From positions 1,120,795-1,184,794 of the forward strand of contig NW_003101669.1 in NCBI RefSeq assembly GCF_000003855.2: a stretch of 64,000 bases of DNA, read 5' to 3'. Made by a program: the position numbers and the translations under genes. Numbering within the stretch: position 1 is the first letter of the stretch; each line of letters starts with the position of its first letter. Positions 10,441 to 21,238 of this stretch are shown one piece after another. The stretch comes from Blastomyces gilchristii SLH14081 (taxonomy: Eukaryota; Ascomycota; Eurotiomycetes; Onygenales; Ajellomycetaceae). The notes beneath the pieces were generated by a model. It had not been told where the DNA came from. It ran no database searches and saw only the letters and a list, made by a program, of their open reading frames with translations.

Positions 10441-12386
10441 TCACTGCTTAAACTTCTGATGAATATGTCTGATCTGCTCCTCGATATTAACACTCTGCCC
10501 GGGCGGCGGCGGGCCGCCAGGCGGTGGATGACCAGGGATATGCGGGCCCTGGGGTTGCCCAGGTCGGTCCGGTGGGTGACTTTGACCCGGAGCGAGCTCA
10601 TAACCAGGCATACCCAGTGGCATCCCACCAATCCCCATACCCGTCGCAGCGCGCTTACGTCTCCCTTCCTCCTCTGGATCGAGCGAGCCGCTACCATCAC
10701 CCTCCTGGGCGCCATCAGTGGTGACTCCTGGACTCTCAACTGCGCTAAGGGAAGGATCGAACACGTCCGTTCGCTGACTAGCCAGGCGCTTGAGGTTATT
10801 GAAAACGTCCGCAGTGGAGAGATTTGTAGTTGCGTAGCGGGCTTCCGCCTTTGCGCGTTGCTCCTTCCAACGAGGGTCCTGTAGCTCAATGCGCATGTGA
10901 TGGTCGATTTCGTTGACGGGGATTTGCTGCCTGCAGTTGGGGCAGAGCGTTGTTGGGGTGGCAGTAGTGTTGAGGCGTTTGGCTTGGGCGCGAGGCACGT
11001 AGTCGGAACGAATACGCATAGGTTGGGTGGAGCCTGGTGGTGGAGTGGGTACGGCGCGTGCGGCGGCCTGCGCTGCCTGTGCCCGTTGGCGCTCTTGTTG
11101 ACGTTCACGGATGCGGTCTTCTTCTTCAGAGACTACAGGTGCGGTCATTGGAGTTGTTGGGGTCGAGATAGGTGTGGGGGATTGCGGGGTGAATGGGGAT
11201 GGCTGTTGCGCTTGGAAGTCTGAGGTAGGGGCAGGCATGGCGGGCTGTAGGGTTGGGGAGGAGACGCCTTGCGGGGGTGGATAGGCATTGTAGTAGGTTG
11301 TTTCTTCGTCAGTGGGCATGGCTTCTTCGATACGTCTGTCGTGAGGTTGTAGAGACATCATTGCCTTTTGTTCTAGAGAGGCGGTCTGGAGATCGTTTAA
11401 TGATGTAGGGGGTGGGAGCTCGGCCTGGTCGTCCGCTTCCGTGAACAGAACCGTTTCCACTACCACGAAATCATGCCAATCAATCTGTGCGTATGCGATA
11501 CGTTCTTGTTCATCTTGCTCCTCCTTCTTTTGCTTCTGTTGTTCCTGGAATTTGACCCACTCTGAACGCTGTTTTGCACGATCTAGGATGTGATACTTGT
11601 CCTTCACATTTTTCTCTAGCTCCACTATTCGACTCGACGTTGAATTGGGGCCATCGGATTCGTCTACTTGAAGAAGGGATGTGTATTGGTCGACAAGCCG
11701 AGTGAAAAACTGGTAGAGGCTGTGCTGCGGCCGAAGGAAGTCAAACTGGAAGTTTCTCGTTTCGCGCTGGGACAGGGCGGTCATGAACGATTTCCCTCGC
11801 TTGGCGACAAACAGGGCAGTCAGTTTGACTACTTCTAGATCCAGAGCATTGATATTCGGCATACGCGCAGAGTAATGAAATTCTGGGGGCTGAGCAGGGC
11901 CTTTTGGTTTCTCGGGCTCTGTTGCTGCCACCGGTTCCCCAGCTCGGCCAGCAGAAACCGCAGTCCCCCTACCAGCCTTGATTTCGCTGAGGCGCCATGA
12001 GTAAAATGCGGCATATGCATCGCTCGGATTTAAAAAGGAGAATTTCGGATTAGATCTTTCTTTTTCGCGGACTCGGTCTGATAACGCATTGAGACAGGAA
12101 TCAGCAGCTAGTTGCAGAGCAGCAGTCGGAACCCGATGAGGAGCCTACCTTCAAAAACAGGACCGTTACGCGCCACGAATCCGGCAGTCTTCTCAATAAT
12201 AGCTAAAAAAAATAATATTATCAGCCACAAGATCCATCTCACAGAGGGTTGGTTGACACTATAGCTCAGGAAGAACTAACTTCTAATATCTTTAGGCGGC
12301 AGAACAATGCCCTCGGGAGGTTTGCTCACTTCCTCGGGTAAGCCTGGCGGCGTCGTAGCGGCTCCATTTGTAGCAGACGGAGTCAT
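10441..12386 (-). CDS. Splicing factor 3A subunit 1 (SF3a1/SAP114, yeast Prp21)
   Basis: A U2 snRNP component needed for branch-site recognition. Exons on the minus strand: complement(join(10441..12077, 12149..12202, 12281..12386)), 598 aa, all in frame. The N-terminus has PPEGIVLPPKDIR, then the first SURP (SWAP) domain (IIEKTAGFVARNGPVFE, NPKFSFLNPSDAYAAFYSWR). The second SURP domain follows (DLEVVKLTALFVAKRGKSF, FDFLRPQHSLYQFFTRLVDQ). A Cys-pair motif CPNC with IDHHMRIELQDPRW lies in the C-terminal half, before a Gly/Pro-rich tail. Ubiquitin-like sequence found in animal SF3A1 is not seen, as in other fungi. Introns are 71 and 78 bases. The first exon is small and its ATG (12384-12386) fits the family's start. 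Confidence 0.92.
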
Positions 12387-13111
12387 GACGGGCGGTATGG
12401 CTGTTGCTGGCAGAGAGATGTCTGTCAAGCGCGGGTTCGATGCGGCGAGGGATATATAATATATATATATAGCTTAAGATCAACCTGGAGGCTCTACTCA
12501 CGTGATTTAGACAATGATCTAGTCTCAAATAGGCAGTTCGGGGCATCTGCCCCGAGTCGTGTTTATGGTCAACAACGCAAATAGAAGGGTAGAAGGGTGG
12601 AAGAGTATAAATGAAATGAATTCTGAAGCGTAGATATGTATTGTAGGGTTCTTTCCAATGCCACCATAGGCACCGTTGAACGGCTCTGCGTGTGTCCTGT
12701 AACTTTTTGATAATTCGGAGCTCCGCGCTTAACTATTTATTTAGCGGCAAAACGCTAACGGGAAACTACCTGGCCTCAACTCTCAAGCACAAGGCAAGGC
12801 CGCAACTCCTGAATTTCCCCATCCTGTCCAACAACCTGGACAAGACGTTTTGCTTCACTTTTCTTTCTATGGGATGTAGGACACTCCCACCTTTTTTCAT
12901 ACTCTCGTTAATTAATTAATTATTTCTGTGGTGAATGCTCCTCTCCTCGCGCGCGCATCCTGTTCCTCTATCCTCATCCTCTCCATGATCCCAGCCTCGC
13001 GTTTTAATACTCATTCCTTTTTTTCCCTCATTGTTTTACTATAAGTTCCCTGAAAGAAAAGCGATCATCATATAGCTATTAATCTCTTTTCTCATCTTTT
13101 CCTTCCGAAAC
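12387..13111. other. Divergent promoter region, SF3A1 / PMT1
   Basis: About 725 bases between two starts. It includes a (TA)n stretch near 12455-12472 and a CACGTG E-box near 12500. A possible 5' UTR intron of SF3A1 (minus-strand GTGAGT near 12495) cannot be confirmed. Confidence 0.5.
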
Positions 13112-16100
13112 ATGGCCTCCAAGTCTGCCAAAGGCGGGCTGGAGGTGAAACCCCACACCCGCAATGGCCGCTCCCCATCCCGGTCCCCCGGCCCCAAGAA
13201 CCGGAAAAAGGCAGTGGCATCGAAGAAGCTTGACTACAGTTCTGAAGGGGTTTCCGATTATGATATACTTCAGTTGCCAGTTTCGGATTACAAAATCATG
13301 TTAATGTTAACGGCTATTGCCGTCGTAGTCCGTCTGTTCAGGATCTACCAGCCAACAAGTGTGGTATTCGATGAAGTGCAGTTCGTTCCCCCCTACCTCC
13401 GCGTCGATTATCAATTGAAGCAAATGCTAAAAGTTAATTTAATGTCTCATTCAGCTTCGGCGGATTTGCAACCAAATATATCAAGGGGAAGTTCTTCATG
13501 GACGTACATCCCCCGCTTGCGAAAATGCTAATTGCCCTTGTCGGATACTTGGCTGGGTTTCGCGGAGACTTCGACTTCAAGGAGATTGGAAAAGACTACT
13601 TGGAGCCACGCGTTCCCTATGTAGCTATGCGCATGCTGCCAGCAATACTGGGTATTATGTCTATCCCAACTATGTTTCTTACGTTAAAGGCATATGGGTG
13701 CCGAACATCTACAGCTTCAATGGGTGCTCTCCTTGTTACGTTTGGTAAGGCCCCCAGCACTCGTCCATGACAGCGTGAAATACACCACACTGACAATTGC
13801 GTTCTTCATGAAGAAAACGGCCTAGTCACCCAGTCACGGTTTATCCTCCTCGACTCACCTTTAGTCATATTTACCGCTCTGACCGTCCTAGCCTTTACAA
13901 ACTTTACCAATCAACATGAACAAGGGCCTTCAAGAGCATTTGGAGCCTCGTGGTGGTTTTGGCTTACACTTACAGGCATCTTTTTGGGCGCTACTGTCAG
14001 TGTGAAGTGGGTGGGGCTTTTTACTATCGCGTGGGTTGGAAGTTTGACCATCGTTCAACTCTGGGTTCTCCTTGGCGACACTAGAACAGTGACGATTGTG
14101 AGCTACAAACTCTATTGAGAAGTCCAAGCCTGATTTTTGTTACTGACCGTTTCTGCATACTAGCGCGTATGGTTTAAGCACTTTTTTGCTCGGGCATTTT
14201 GCCTCATTGTCATTCCCGTCGGGTTCTACATGTCCATGTTTGCGATTCACTTTTTGTGTTTGGCCAACCCAGGCGATGGAGATGGCTTTATGTCGTCTGA
14301 ATTCCAAGCGACCCTCAACTCTAAAGCAATGCAGGATGTACCAGCCGATGTAGCGTTTGGTTCAAGGGTCTCTATCCGCCACTACAATACTCAGGGAGGG
14401 TACTTGCATTCGCACAGTTCTATGTACCCTGGAGGTAGCAAGCAGCAACAAATCACCCTGTATCCTCACAAGGACGAAAACAACATCTGGGTTGTGGAGA
14501 ACCAGACTCAGCCGTTGGGTGAATACGGAGAAGTCGAGGGACCAAGCGCATGGGATAACTTGACTGCCGGTCACGTTATAGATGGGTCGGTTATCAAGCT
14601 CTATCACACCAGCACCCACCGAAGACTTCACTCTCATGATATACGCCCACCCGTAACAGAAGCGGACTGGCAAAATGAGGTATCTGCTTATGGCTATGAG
14701 GGGTTCCCCGGTGATGCAAACGACCTTTTCCGTGTTGAAATTGTCAAATCGATGTCCGATGGCCCGGAAGCGAAGAAGCGGATCCGCACAATCCAGACCA
14801 AATTCAAACTCATCCACTTGATGACCGGGTGCGCTCTATTTTCACACAAGGTGAAACTTCCAGAGTGGGGATTCGAGCAGCAGGAAGTTACATGCGCCAA
14901 AGGTGGCACCCTACCCAATAGCATCTGGTATGTCGAACAAAATGACCATCCAATGCTCGGACCGGATGCCGAGAAGGTCAATTACAGGAATCCTGGGTTC
15001 CTGGGCAAGTTCTGGGAACTTCATAAAGTTATGTGGAGAACGAACGCTGGCCTAGTCGAATCACATGCTTGGGATTCCAGACCTCCTTCGTGGCCAACCC
15101 TTTTGCGCGGTATTAATTTCTGGAGTAGAGACCACCGCCAGATTTACCTATTGGGAAATCCCCTTGTTTGGTGGTCCTCAACTGCTGCTATCATTACCTA
15201 CGTCATTTTCAAGGCGATTGCCACACTGCGCTGGCAACGCAGCTACCAAGACTACAAAAGCATCGTCTTCAAGCGATTCGATTATGAGATTGGCCAGACT
15301 GTTCTAGGGTGGGCCTTCCACTACTTCCCTTTCTATCTTATGGCCCGCCAGCTCTTCCTCCATCACTACTTCCCATCTCTCTACTTCGCCATCCTTGCAT
15401 TCTGTCAGGTCGTGGACTATGGTGTCAATAGAGTCAGTCTTTCTGGAGCGGTGAAAAGCAAACGTGTATTTGGCAAGATATTCATGGTGGCCTTCGTTGT
15501 TCTGTCGATTGTGACTTTCACTATGATCTCGCCATTAGCCTACGGCAACCCCTGGACTAAAGCTGCCTGCCAAAAAGTCAAGCTCCTCAAGTCGTGGGAC
15601 TTTGATTGCAACCTCTTCCATAATGATGTAAGTTTCTCAAAGAAAAATGGAAATTGGGCGACATGGTTTTCATCATTTTCATTGATGGCTGTTAACTGGG
15701 TCTGAATTTTAGTTGGCTCAATACGAAACACCGATGAAGTTTGTCAATGGGACTGCACAGCTCCTACACGCAACTCCAACTCCGGTGCCGCAACAGCCAC
15801 AGCAACAGCAGCAGCAACAACAACAAAAGGTAGCTAAACTAGCGGAAGAAGGAGGTAAGGCTGCTGTGGTAACCCCCGGACAAAAGCTGGTGTCTACCCA
15901 ACTGGAGTCCGTGGTCTATCGTGACCAGGATGGGAATATCTTGAATGATGAGGAAGTAGCAGCGTTGGGGAGAGATGGTAACGTTTCATTTGAAACTAGA
16001 TATGAAACCAAGACTCGAATAATCGATGGTCATGGTCGCGAGGTTGGTGGCGAACAACCAGCCCCTCACCATCCCGATGCAGAGGGACAGAATCCCGAAA

Positions 16101-16249
16101 CAGCTGGCAAAGGCGGCGGCGCCGGTGATGCGCCAGTTGACAAACCTGCATCCGTCCTTGGTGATGAGAAATCCGTAGAACGGGACGAAAGTAAACCGAA
16201 GCCAGCGAGTGAAGGCAATGAGGCCACGAGGAAGAATGAAGAAAATTGA
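13112..16249 (+). CDS. PMT1: Dolichyl-phosphate-mannose protein O-mannosyltransferase, PMT1 subfamily
   Basis: An ER membrane enzyme that transfers mannose from dolichol phosphate to Ser/Thr of secretory proteins. Exons: join(13112..13380, 13455..13744, 13814..14097, 14164..15627, 15713..16249), 947 aa. The catalytic loop-1 DE is at residues 87-88 (VVFDEVHF, with the His codon split by intron 1). FMDVHPPLAK and PYVAMRMLPAILG follow; MIR repeats span about residues 340-520; several membrane segments lie on each side. The long soluble C-terminal tail (from residue 770) is typical of fungal PMT1 rather than PMT2 or PMT4, and contains VVYRDQDGNILNDEEVAALG plus a glutamine run encoded by CAG/CAA repeats (about 15790-15830). 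Donors GTTCGT and GTGAGC are used. Subfamily assignment is by recognition, not by search. Confidence 0.9.
15790..15830 (+). repeat. CAG/CAA (polyglutamine) microsatellite
   Basis: An imperfect CAG/CAA array within the last exon of the PMT1 gene encodes nine consecutive Gln after PQQP. Length variation between strains would change the cytoplasmic or luminal tail without a frameshift. Confidence 0.8.
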
Positions 16250-16831
16250 CGAGTATAATTTTTGTTGTTACTTTCCATTTCTCATCCCACTCCCTATCCT
16301 GCGCCACCCCCCCTTTCTTCTTTCCCCGTTTTCTTTTCGTCGTCCTTTTGTCATAATTTCTTTCGGCTAAATGGGAATATTATATCATGTGTCATTTTAA
16401 ATACGTGTAGCAGGTTCTTTTGTTTGAGGATATTCAGAGGAAGAAATGTTTCAAATACTTTTCTCTTAATTGTCTCTTTTCATTTCCTTGTTTTTTCGCT
16501 TTTTTTGTTTTTTAATGAATTTGAGGATTGACCTTTCGCAATATTTGAGTTTAAAAAATGTGAGCCACGACACCTATGACGTAGAATACAGGATAATGTG
16601 GAGTGAGAGAAATATACAAGAAAGCAAACCTCGGGGAGATTTGGAGTTATGTCCGGAAAATGTCAGAATAATTATTTACAAGGGCCACTCTTTTCTCGAA
16701 TTCTTTTGTTATAAAGAAACTTATGATCAAAAATGCCCACAGCTGCTTCTCTTTCTCAACTATGAAATACAAATTCTCTTGCTGTGCAGCAAGTCGCTAG
16801 TTCAGTGTGGTACTTCTGTTTTTGTATAATC
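16250..16831. other. Convergent intergenic region
   Basis: T-rich sequence between the 3' ends of the PMT1 gene and the small mitochondrial gene. No gene recognised. Confidence 0.5.
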
Positions 16832-17441
16832 TCAATAGTCGTCCTTGCCGTACTTGTTGAACCGGTCGTGTAGATCCTGCAATAGGTAGTTAACAGTTAG
16901 CAAGAATTCCGACAACATCGACCCAATTCCTATACAACAATTGGGAAAGATGGAGGCACAAGGCAAGAGATCGTACCTTAGGCAAAGTAACGTTGGGGAT
17001 GACAACCTCATTCAGAGCGCTGGGGGCTTTCTTGAGAGGCTTCGATGTGTCGCCATGGGGGTGGTATTGGTATTTGTAGGCTTTGGACTCGTCATCTTGC
17101 TCCCACGGCATAGAGGCTTCGCCAATGCGAATGTTGCTCTCCGAGGTGGTGCTTGTGGGAGAACTGCCAAGGTACCAGCCGGCGATACCGAAAGCGCCAG
17201 CCATGACACCCAGGAGGATCTAGATCACCAACGGCAAACGGGAAATAGTCAGCCGGAAGGGCTTATATATGGTTAGGTGGGAGCAACATACGTAGAGCTC
17301 AGGGTCTCTCTTTGAGCCGGTGTTGAGACCGGCTTCCTCGATCTTGGAGGAGATGCGGCGGGCAGGTCTGATGGTGGTGGGTGCTCTGAAAGGCTGTCTC
17401 AGAGCAGCGCGGCGAGCGAAAGTTGCAGCGATTGACGACAT
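16832..17441 (-). CDS. Small mitochondrial membrane protein, unidentified
   Basis: Minus-strand exons complement(join(16832..16876, 16977..17219, 17292..17441)) give 145 aa in perfect frame, with donors GTATGT and GTACGA. The first 40 residues are rich in Arg, Ala and Ser without acidic residues (MSSIAATFARRAALRQPFRA), a typical matrix-targeting presequence. A membrane segment ILLGVMAGAFGIAGWYLG begins exon 2. The tail has a short charged end LHDRFNKYGKDDY in the last exon. I do not recognise the family; the size and layout resemble accessory subunits of respiratory complexes or small inner-membrane assembly factors, which is inference only. Confidence 0.75.
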
Positions 17442-17987
17442 GTTGTGTGTAGTATACACCCGACTAGCAGGCTAATTGGATCAGCAGAAAGGTGGTTATA
17501 GAGCAATGGACGAGGGCAGAAGTGTGGACAGTCAAAGATTCTTCCTGTTTTGGAACATCGGACGAGGTCGGTTTGCTCGGCTTAGATAATGCCAGCAGTC
17601 ACATGATGTCGTGGCTGCCAAAGTGGCGCGGTAATCACGTGCAACCTTTACTTTTTCCGCTTTGGAAGAGAACAGCGATGGCATAACGACGTTGGAAAAT
17701 TACAATCTTTCTGCTTCCTCATGGCATGTCACTGTTGCTATTGATAAACCCGACGCTCTCTTTTCCCTCCCATGGTGAACTTCCATCCGTGTAATTCGAT
17801 TATCGTGCTCGAGCCGCCCGCCATTCCTTTGTTCCAAACCCTCGAGAGTCGAGCCAGGCTCAAGCCCCTGACTAAATATCAGTCGCAGGCTTGAATCGAC
17901 CACCCCCTCCGTACGCCCTATTATTCTGGCACTATGTCGACGGCCTATTCTCCAATTCACCCGTTTTAATGCTTCTAAATAGCTACA
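17442..17987. other. Divergent promoter region, mitochondrial gene / ERF2
   Basis: About 550 bases between two starts. CACGTG near 17635 is a candidate E-box. No gene recognised; reading frames on the minus strand (17700-18101) are antisense to the ERF2 start. Confidence 0.5.
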
Positions 17988-20009
17988 ATGGCTAGTCAAC
18001 AAGATTTTTCTGCTTCTGATGATCCCAGTAACCGGCAATCTGGAGCTCCGTTTGATAATGCCACAAATCCACCCCGACCTGTTTCCTACATATCCACCCA
18101 CATGACGGATATAGCCTCAGAAGATGACGATGCTTCACGACCTCCCACTGCTATTTCCTCCCAGCCAACGTGGTCGCAGACTCCGGCCTCCCGACGTGGT
18201 CCTCCCCCAGCCAGGAATTCAATGGCTGCCACTAATCATTCGACGAGTCGTCCCCTTAGCTCCTCGAGTCGAATGAGTAGGACGCACATTCCGTCGCTGA
18301 CTGCACACGGGTTTTTCCGTCCAATGAGTTCACAGAGGTTGCAAGCACAGCGCAGTGGACGACCAGCGAACAATAATAACCATCATGCCGCTCCCACCTC
18401 GACTGAAGATGGCATGAGCGATGTTGGCAGCCAGAAACGAAGGAGCTTGTTATCAAACCATACAATACTCTACGGTGGGCCTTCTTCTCACGAGAACGAA
18501 CTCCCCCCGCCATCGCGAGGCACCGAATTCACGGACCCTGTTATACCAGATCGTGGAACGTCAAATGCAAGCCCTACAGGTAATACAACCGTACGAAGTC
18601 TTGGTGAGAGTGTGAGGTTACTCCATGATAGGTCACAAAAGGCGGCACCGTCACACCTCAACCTGGGGAAGAATTATAATAAGCCCAGCAGCTCTCAGGA
18701 TAATGCTCAGAAGTCACCCATGTCTTTTCGTTCTGGTTTCCTGATGCCTGGCAAAAGTGATGGCCAAGATCGCCGTGACTCGAGGAATCATGAAAGACTC
18801 TCCTCGGCCGCGTCTACCCCCGGTTCCGTACTGCAAAAGGGATTCAAGTCTGAAGACAAGCCAAATTTAGGGAAGAATTATGAATATTTTGCGGGAAACA
18901 CGGTATTCTGCGGTGGAGGCAGGTTTCAAAATTCCCGTGATAAACCAGTAAATATCGCGACTGGGATTATGGTGGTATTGCCCGCTGCATTGTTCTTCGC
19001 CTATTCGTAAGTACAAGTCGCGCAATTTAGATTTAAAGAGTCGTATACTGACTGTCAATCCAGGGCTTCATGGCTGTGGCACAATGCTTCTCCTGCAATA
19101 CCTATTATATTCGCTTACCTTTTCTATATATGCCTTTCATCCTTTATTCATGCGTCTGTTGTTGATCCAGGAGTAAGCTCCCATCATTTCTGCGTCTAAG
19201 TGGGCTGTGTCTCATTTATCAATCTAACATGTGCTTTTCAGATCATTCCAAGAAATTTGCATTCAATGCCGCCAACTGATTCAAACCAGGACCCATTAAC
19301 TCCGGGGCCGCCTTCGAATGATTGGGTCATGATAAAGCTCGCAACATCAGATGTAGCAGCCATGGATGTGCCAGTGAAGTACTGCAAAACTTGTAATATC
19401 TGGCGGCCTCCGCGCTGTTACCACTGCCGTGTCTGTGACAATTGCGTTGAAACTCTCGATCACCACTGTGTATGGCTTAATAACTGCGTCGGGCGCCGCA
19501 ATTATCGTTATTTCTTCACCTTCGTCAGCTCCGCTACTGTATTGGCTCTCTTCCTAATGGGTGCAAGCTTGGGACATTGTCTTGGTTACCGTAGCCAGGA
19601 GGGAATTTCGTTCGGGGAAGCCATTTCCAAATGCCGAACTCCATTTGCCATGTTTTTATATGGTCTCCTCGCAGCACCCTACCCTGCATCGCTTTGGGCA
19701 TATCACTTCTTCTTAATGGGTAGGGGCGAAACGACCCGGGAATACCTTAATTCCCACAAGTTCCCCAAGGAGGATCGACACAGACCATTCACCCAGGGCA
19801 ACATTATCAGAAATTGGATCACCGTGCTCTTGCGACCCCGCCCCCCAACGTATGTCCAGTTCAAGAAACGGTACGAGGAAGGGGACCAGCGCTTTGAGGC
19901 AGAGAAGCGCAAGAACAGAGGACGTGATCTGGAGGCACAGGCTGGCGAAGAAATGGAACTACAGGGAGTTTCTAACGGACCTGCCTCTAATAAACTCACC
20001 AATGGTTGA
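17988..20009 (+). CDS. ERF2: Palmitoyltransferase ERF2 (DHHC family)
   Basis: The catalytic subunit of the Erf2-Erf4 S-acyltransferase that palmitoylates Ras and other proteins at the ER/Golgi. Exons: join(17988..19006, 19064..19172, 19242..20009), 631 aa. A disordered Ser/Pro/Thr-rich N-terminus of about 300 residues precedes NYEYFAGNTVFCGGGR, a motif that marks the ERF2 subgroup, and two membrane segments. The zinc-binding cysteine-rich domain begins KYCKTCNIWRPPRCYHCRVC and contains the DHHC catalytic motif at residues 449-452, followed by two further membrane segments. The charged C-terminus is basic. Introns are 57 and 69 bases. Confidence 0.92.
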
Positions 20010-21238
20010 TTCATTGGTATTGAAAACCCACCCTTTTTTTCTCATATCACTCATTACCTTCATTCGCCGTGCCACAGAATTCCGTGATACGTGCGCAACG
20101 TCACTGACGTGAGCCAACCCTTCCTTCCCTTTATTAGTATTATCATTCATCATCCTTATTATTATTATTATTATTCACTTTTTGCGATTCTCCTTCCCTG
20201 TACTTTATATTTTTATTCTCTCCCTGGGCCTTTTTCCTTTCTTATACCAACTGGTCTTAATCATTTGACCCCACCTATTCCCATTTTCTTTCAATGTTTT
20301 TGTTTTTCCCTAACGTTCGATATGAGCGAGATGTTTGATGGCGTTTGTAGAGTCAAATTAATTAGGCTCCATGCCCCTGTTGCTTGATGCATGTCTGTCC
20401 TTTTGCTTCCAAATTCATTCGCCCCTCACCGAGTGAGTTCGTTACTCTTTGATCTAAGTCCGGGGATGTCGATTTGGAGTTGGAAGTTTGCTGTTAATTT
20501 TCCCCCTCCTCACCAACTTCGTTCTGAGTATTTGTTTACTTTTTTTCGGCGCCTGAAATTCTCCCCTGACCGAAAGATGTACTAGCTACACTACATCCAT
20601 AGATTCATTTTGTCCCTTTAGAATTTCTACGTCTCAAGAATACCCATAATACCCCACCACTTAACCCCAAATATTTGAACACGACATAGTTTTCTTAGAT
20701 GCTCCTGTTTTTGTCTTGAGTAGAAGAAAACGAAAGTAAAAAGAGCATGAAATCGTAAAGACAGTATTAGCTACACAAAGAAAGGGAGGACGACATATGG
20801 CCTAGGGTATCGTAATTTAAGGATGGCGGCCTTTATCCACCCCGTCTCGTCTCTGCATGCATGGGCCCTGACCAACAAGCAAAGCAACACAACCCTCTTC
20901 AGCTGCCCACAACCACCGCCACTACAACAAGCAGTAATCCACCTAAATATCTTTTTTTTCCAGTTCTCATGGTCGCTCTACTCTCACCCTTTAGTTTACT
21001 CATTTGAACAATCCCCAAACGCGTTCCAACAATTGGATCTCCACGCGTAATTAAGTTTTATCTCCGCGTTTAGCGCCGCGGCCCGTTCCGCACACACCAA
21101 CCTCAGCTATAAACGCGTATACCTCCTCAATTTCTCCCCCCTCCGTTCAAATCGAAAACAAATCCCTTTCCTCTCGCACGCGGTTCCGTCCGCTTCGTTT
21201 CCACCCCAGGAGGAAAGTACACTTACCAAAATCAAACG
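20010..21238. other. Intergenic, ERF2 3' end to SET-gene promoter
   Basis: Contains a (TTA)n microsatellite at about 20158-20175, pyrimidine-rich stretches, and TATAAA at 21108-21113, about 126 bases before the next ATG. No gene recognised. Confidence 0.5.

Noticed and set aside
10221..11108. 295-residue minus-strand frame and several + strand frames overlapping SF3A1
   Set aside because: Shifted frames over a conserved splicing factor; no recognisable motif and low-complexity ends.
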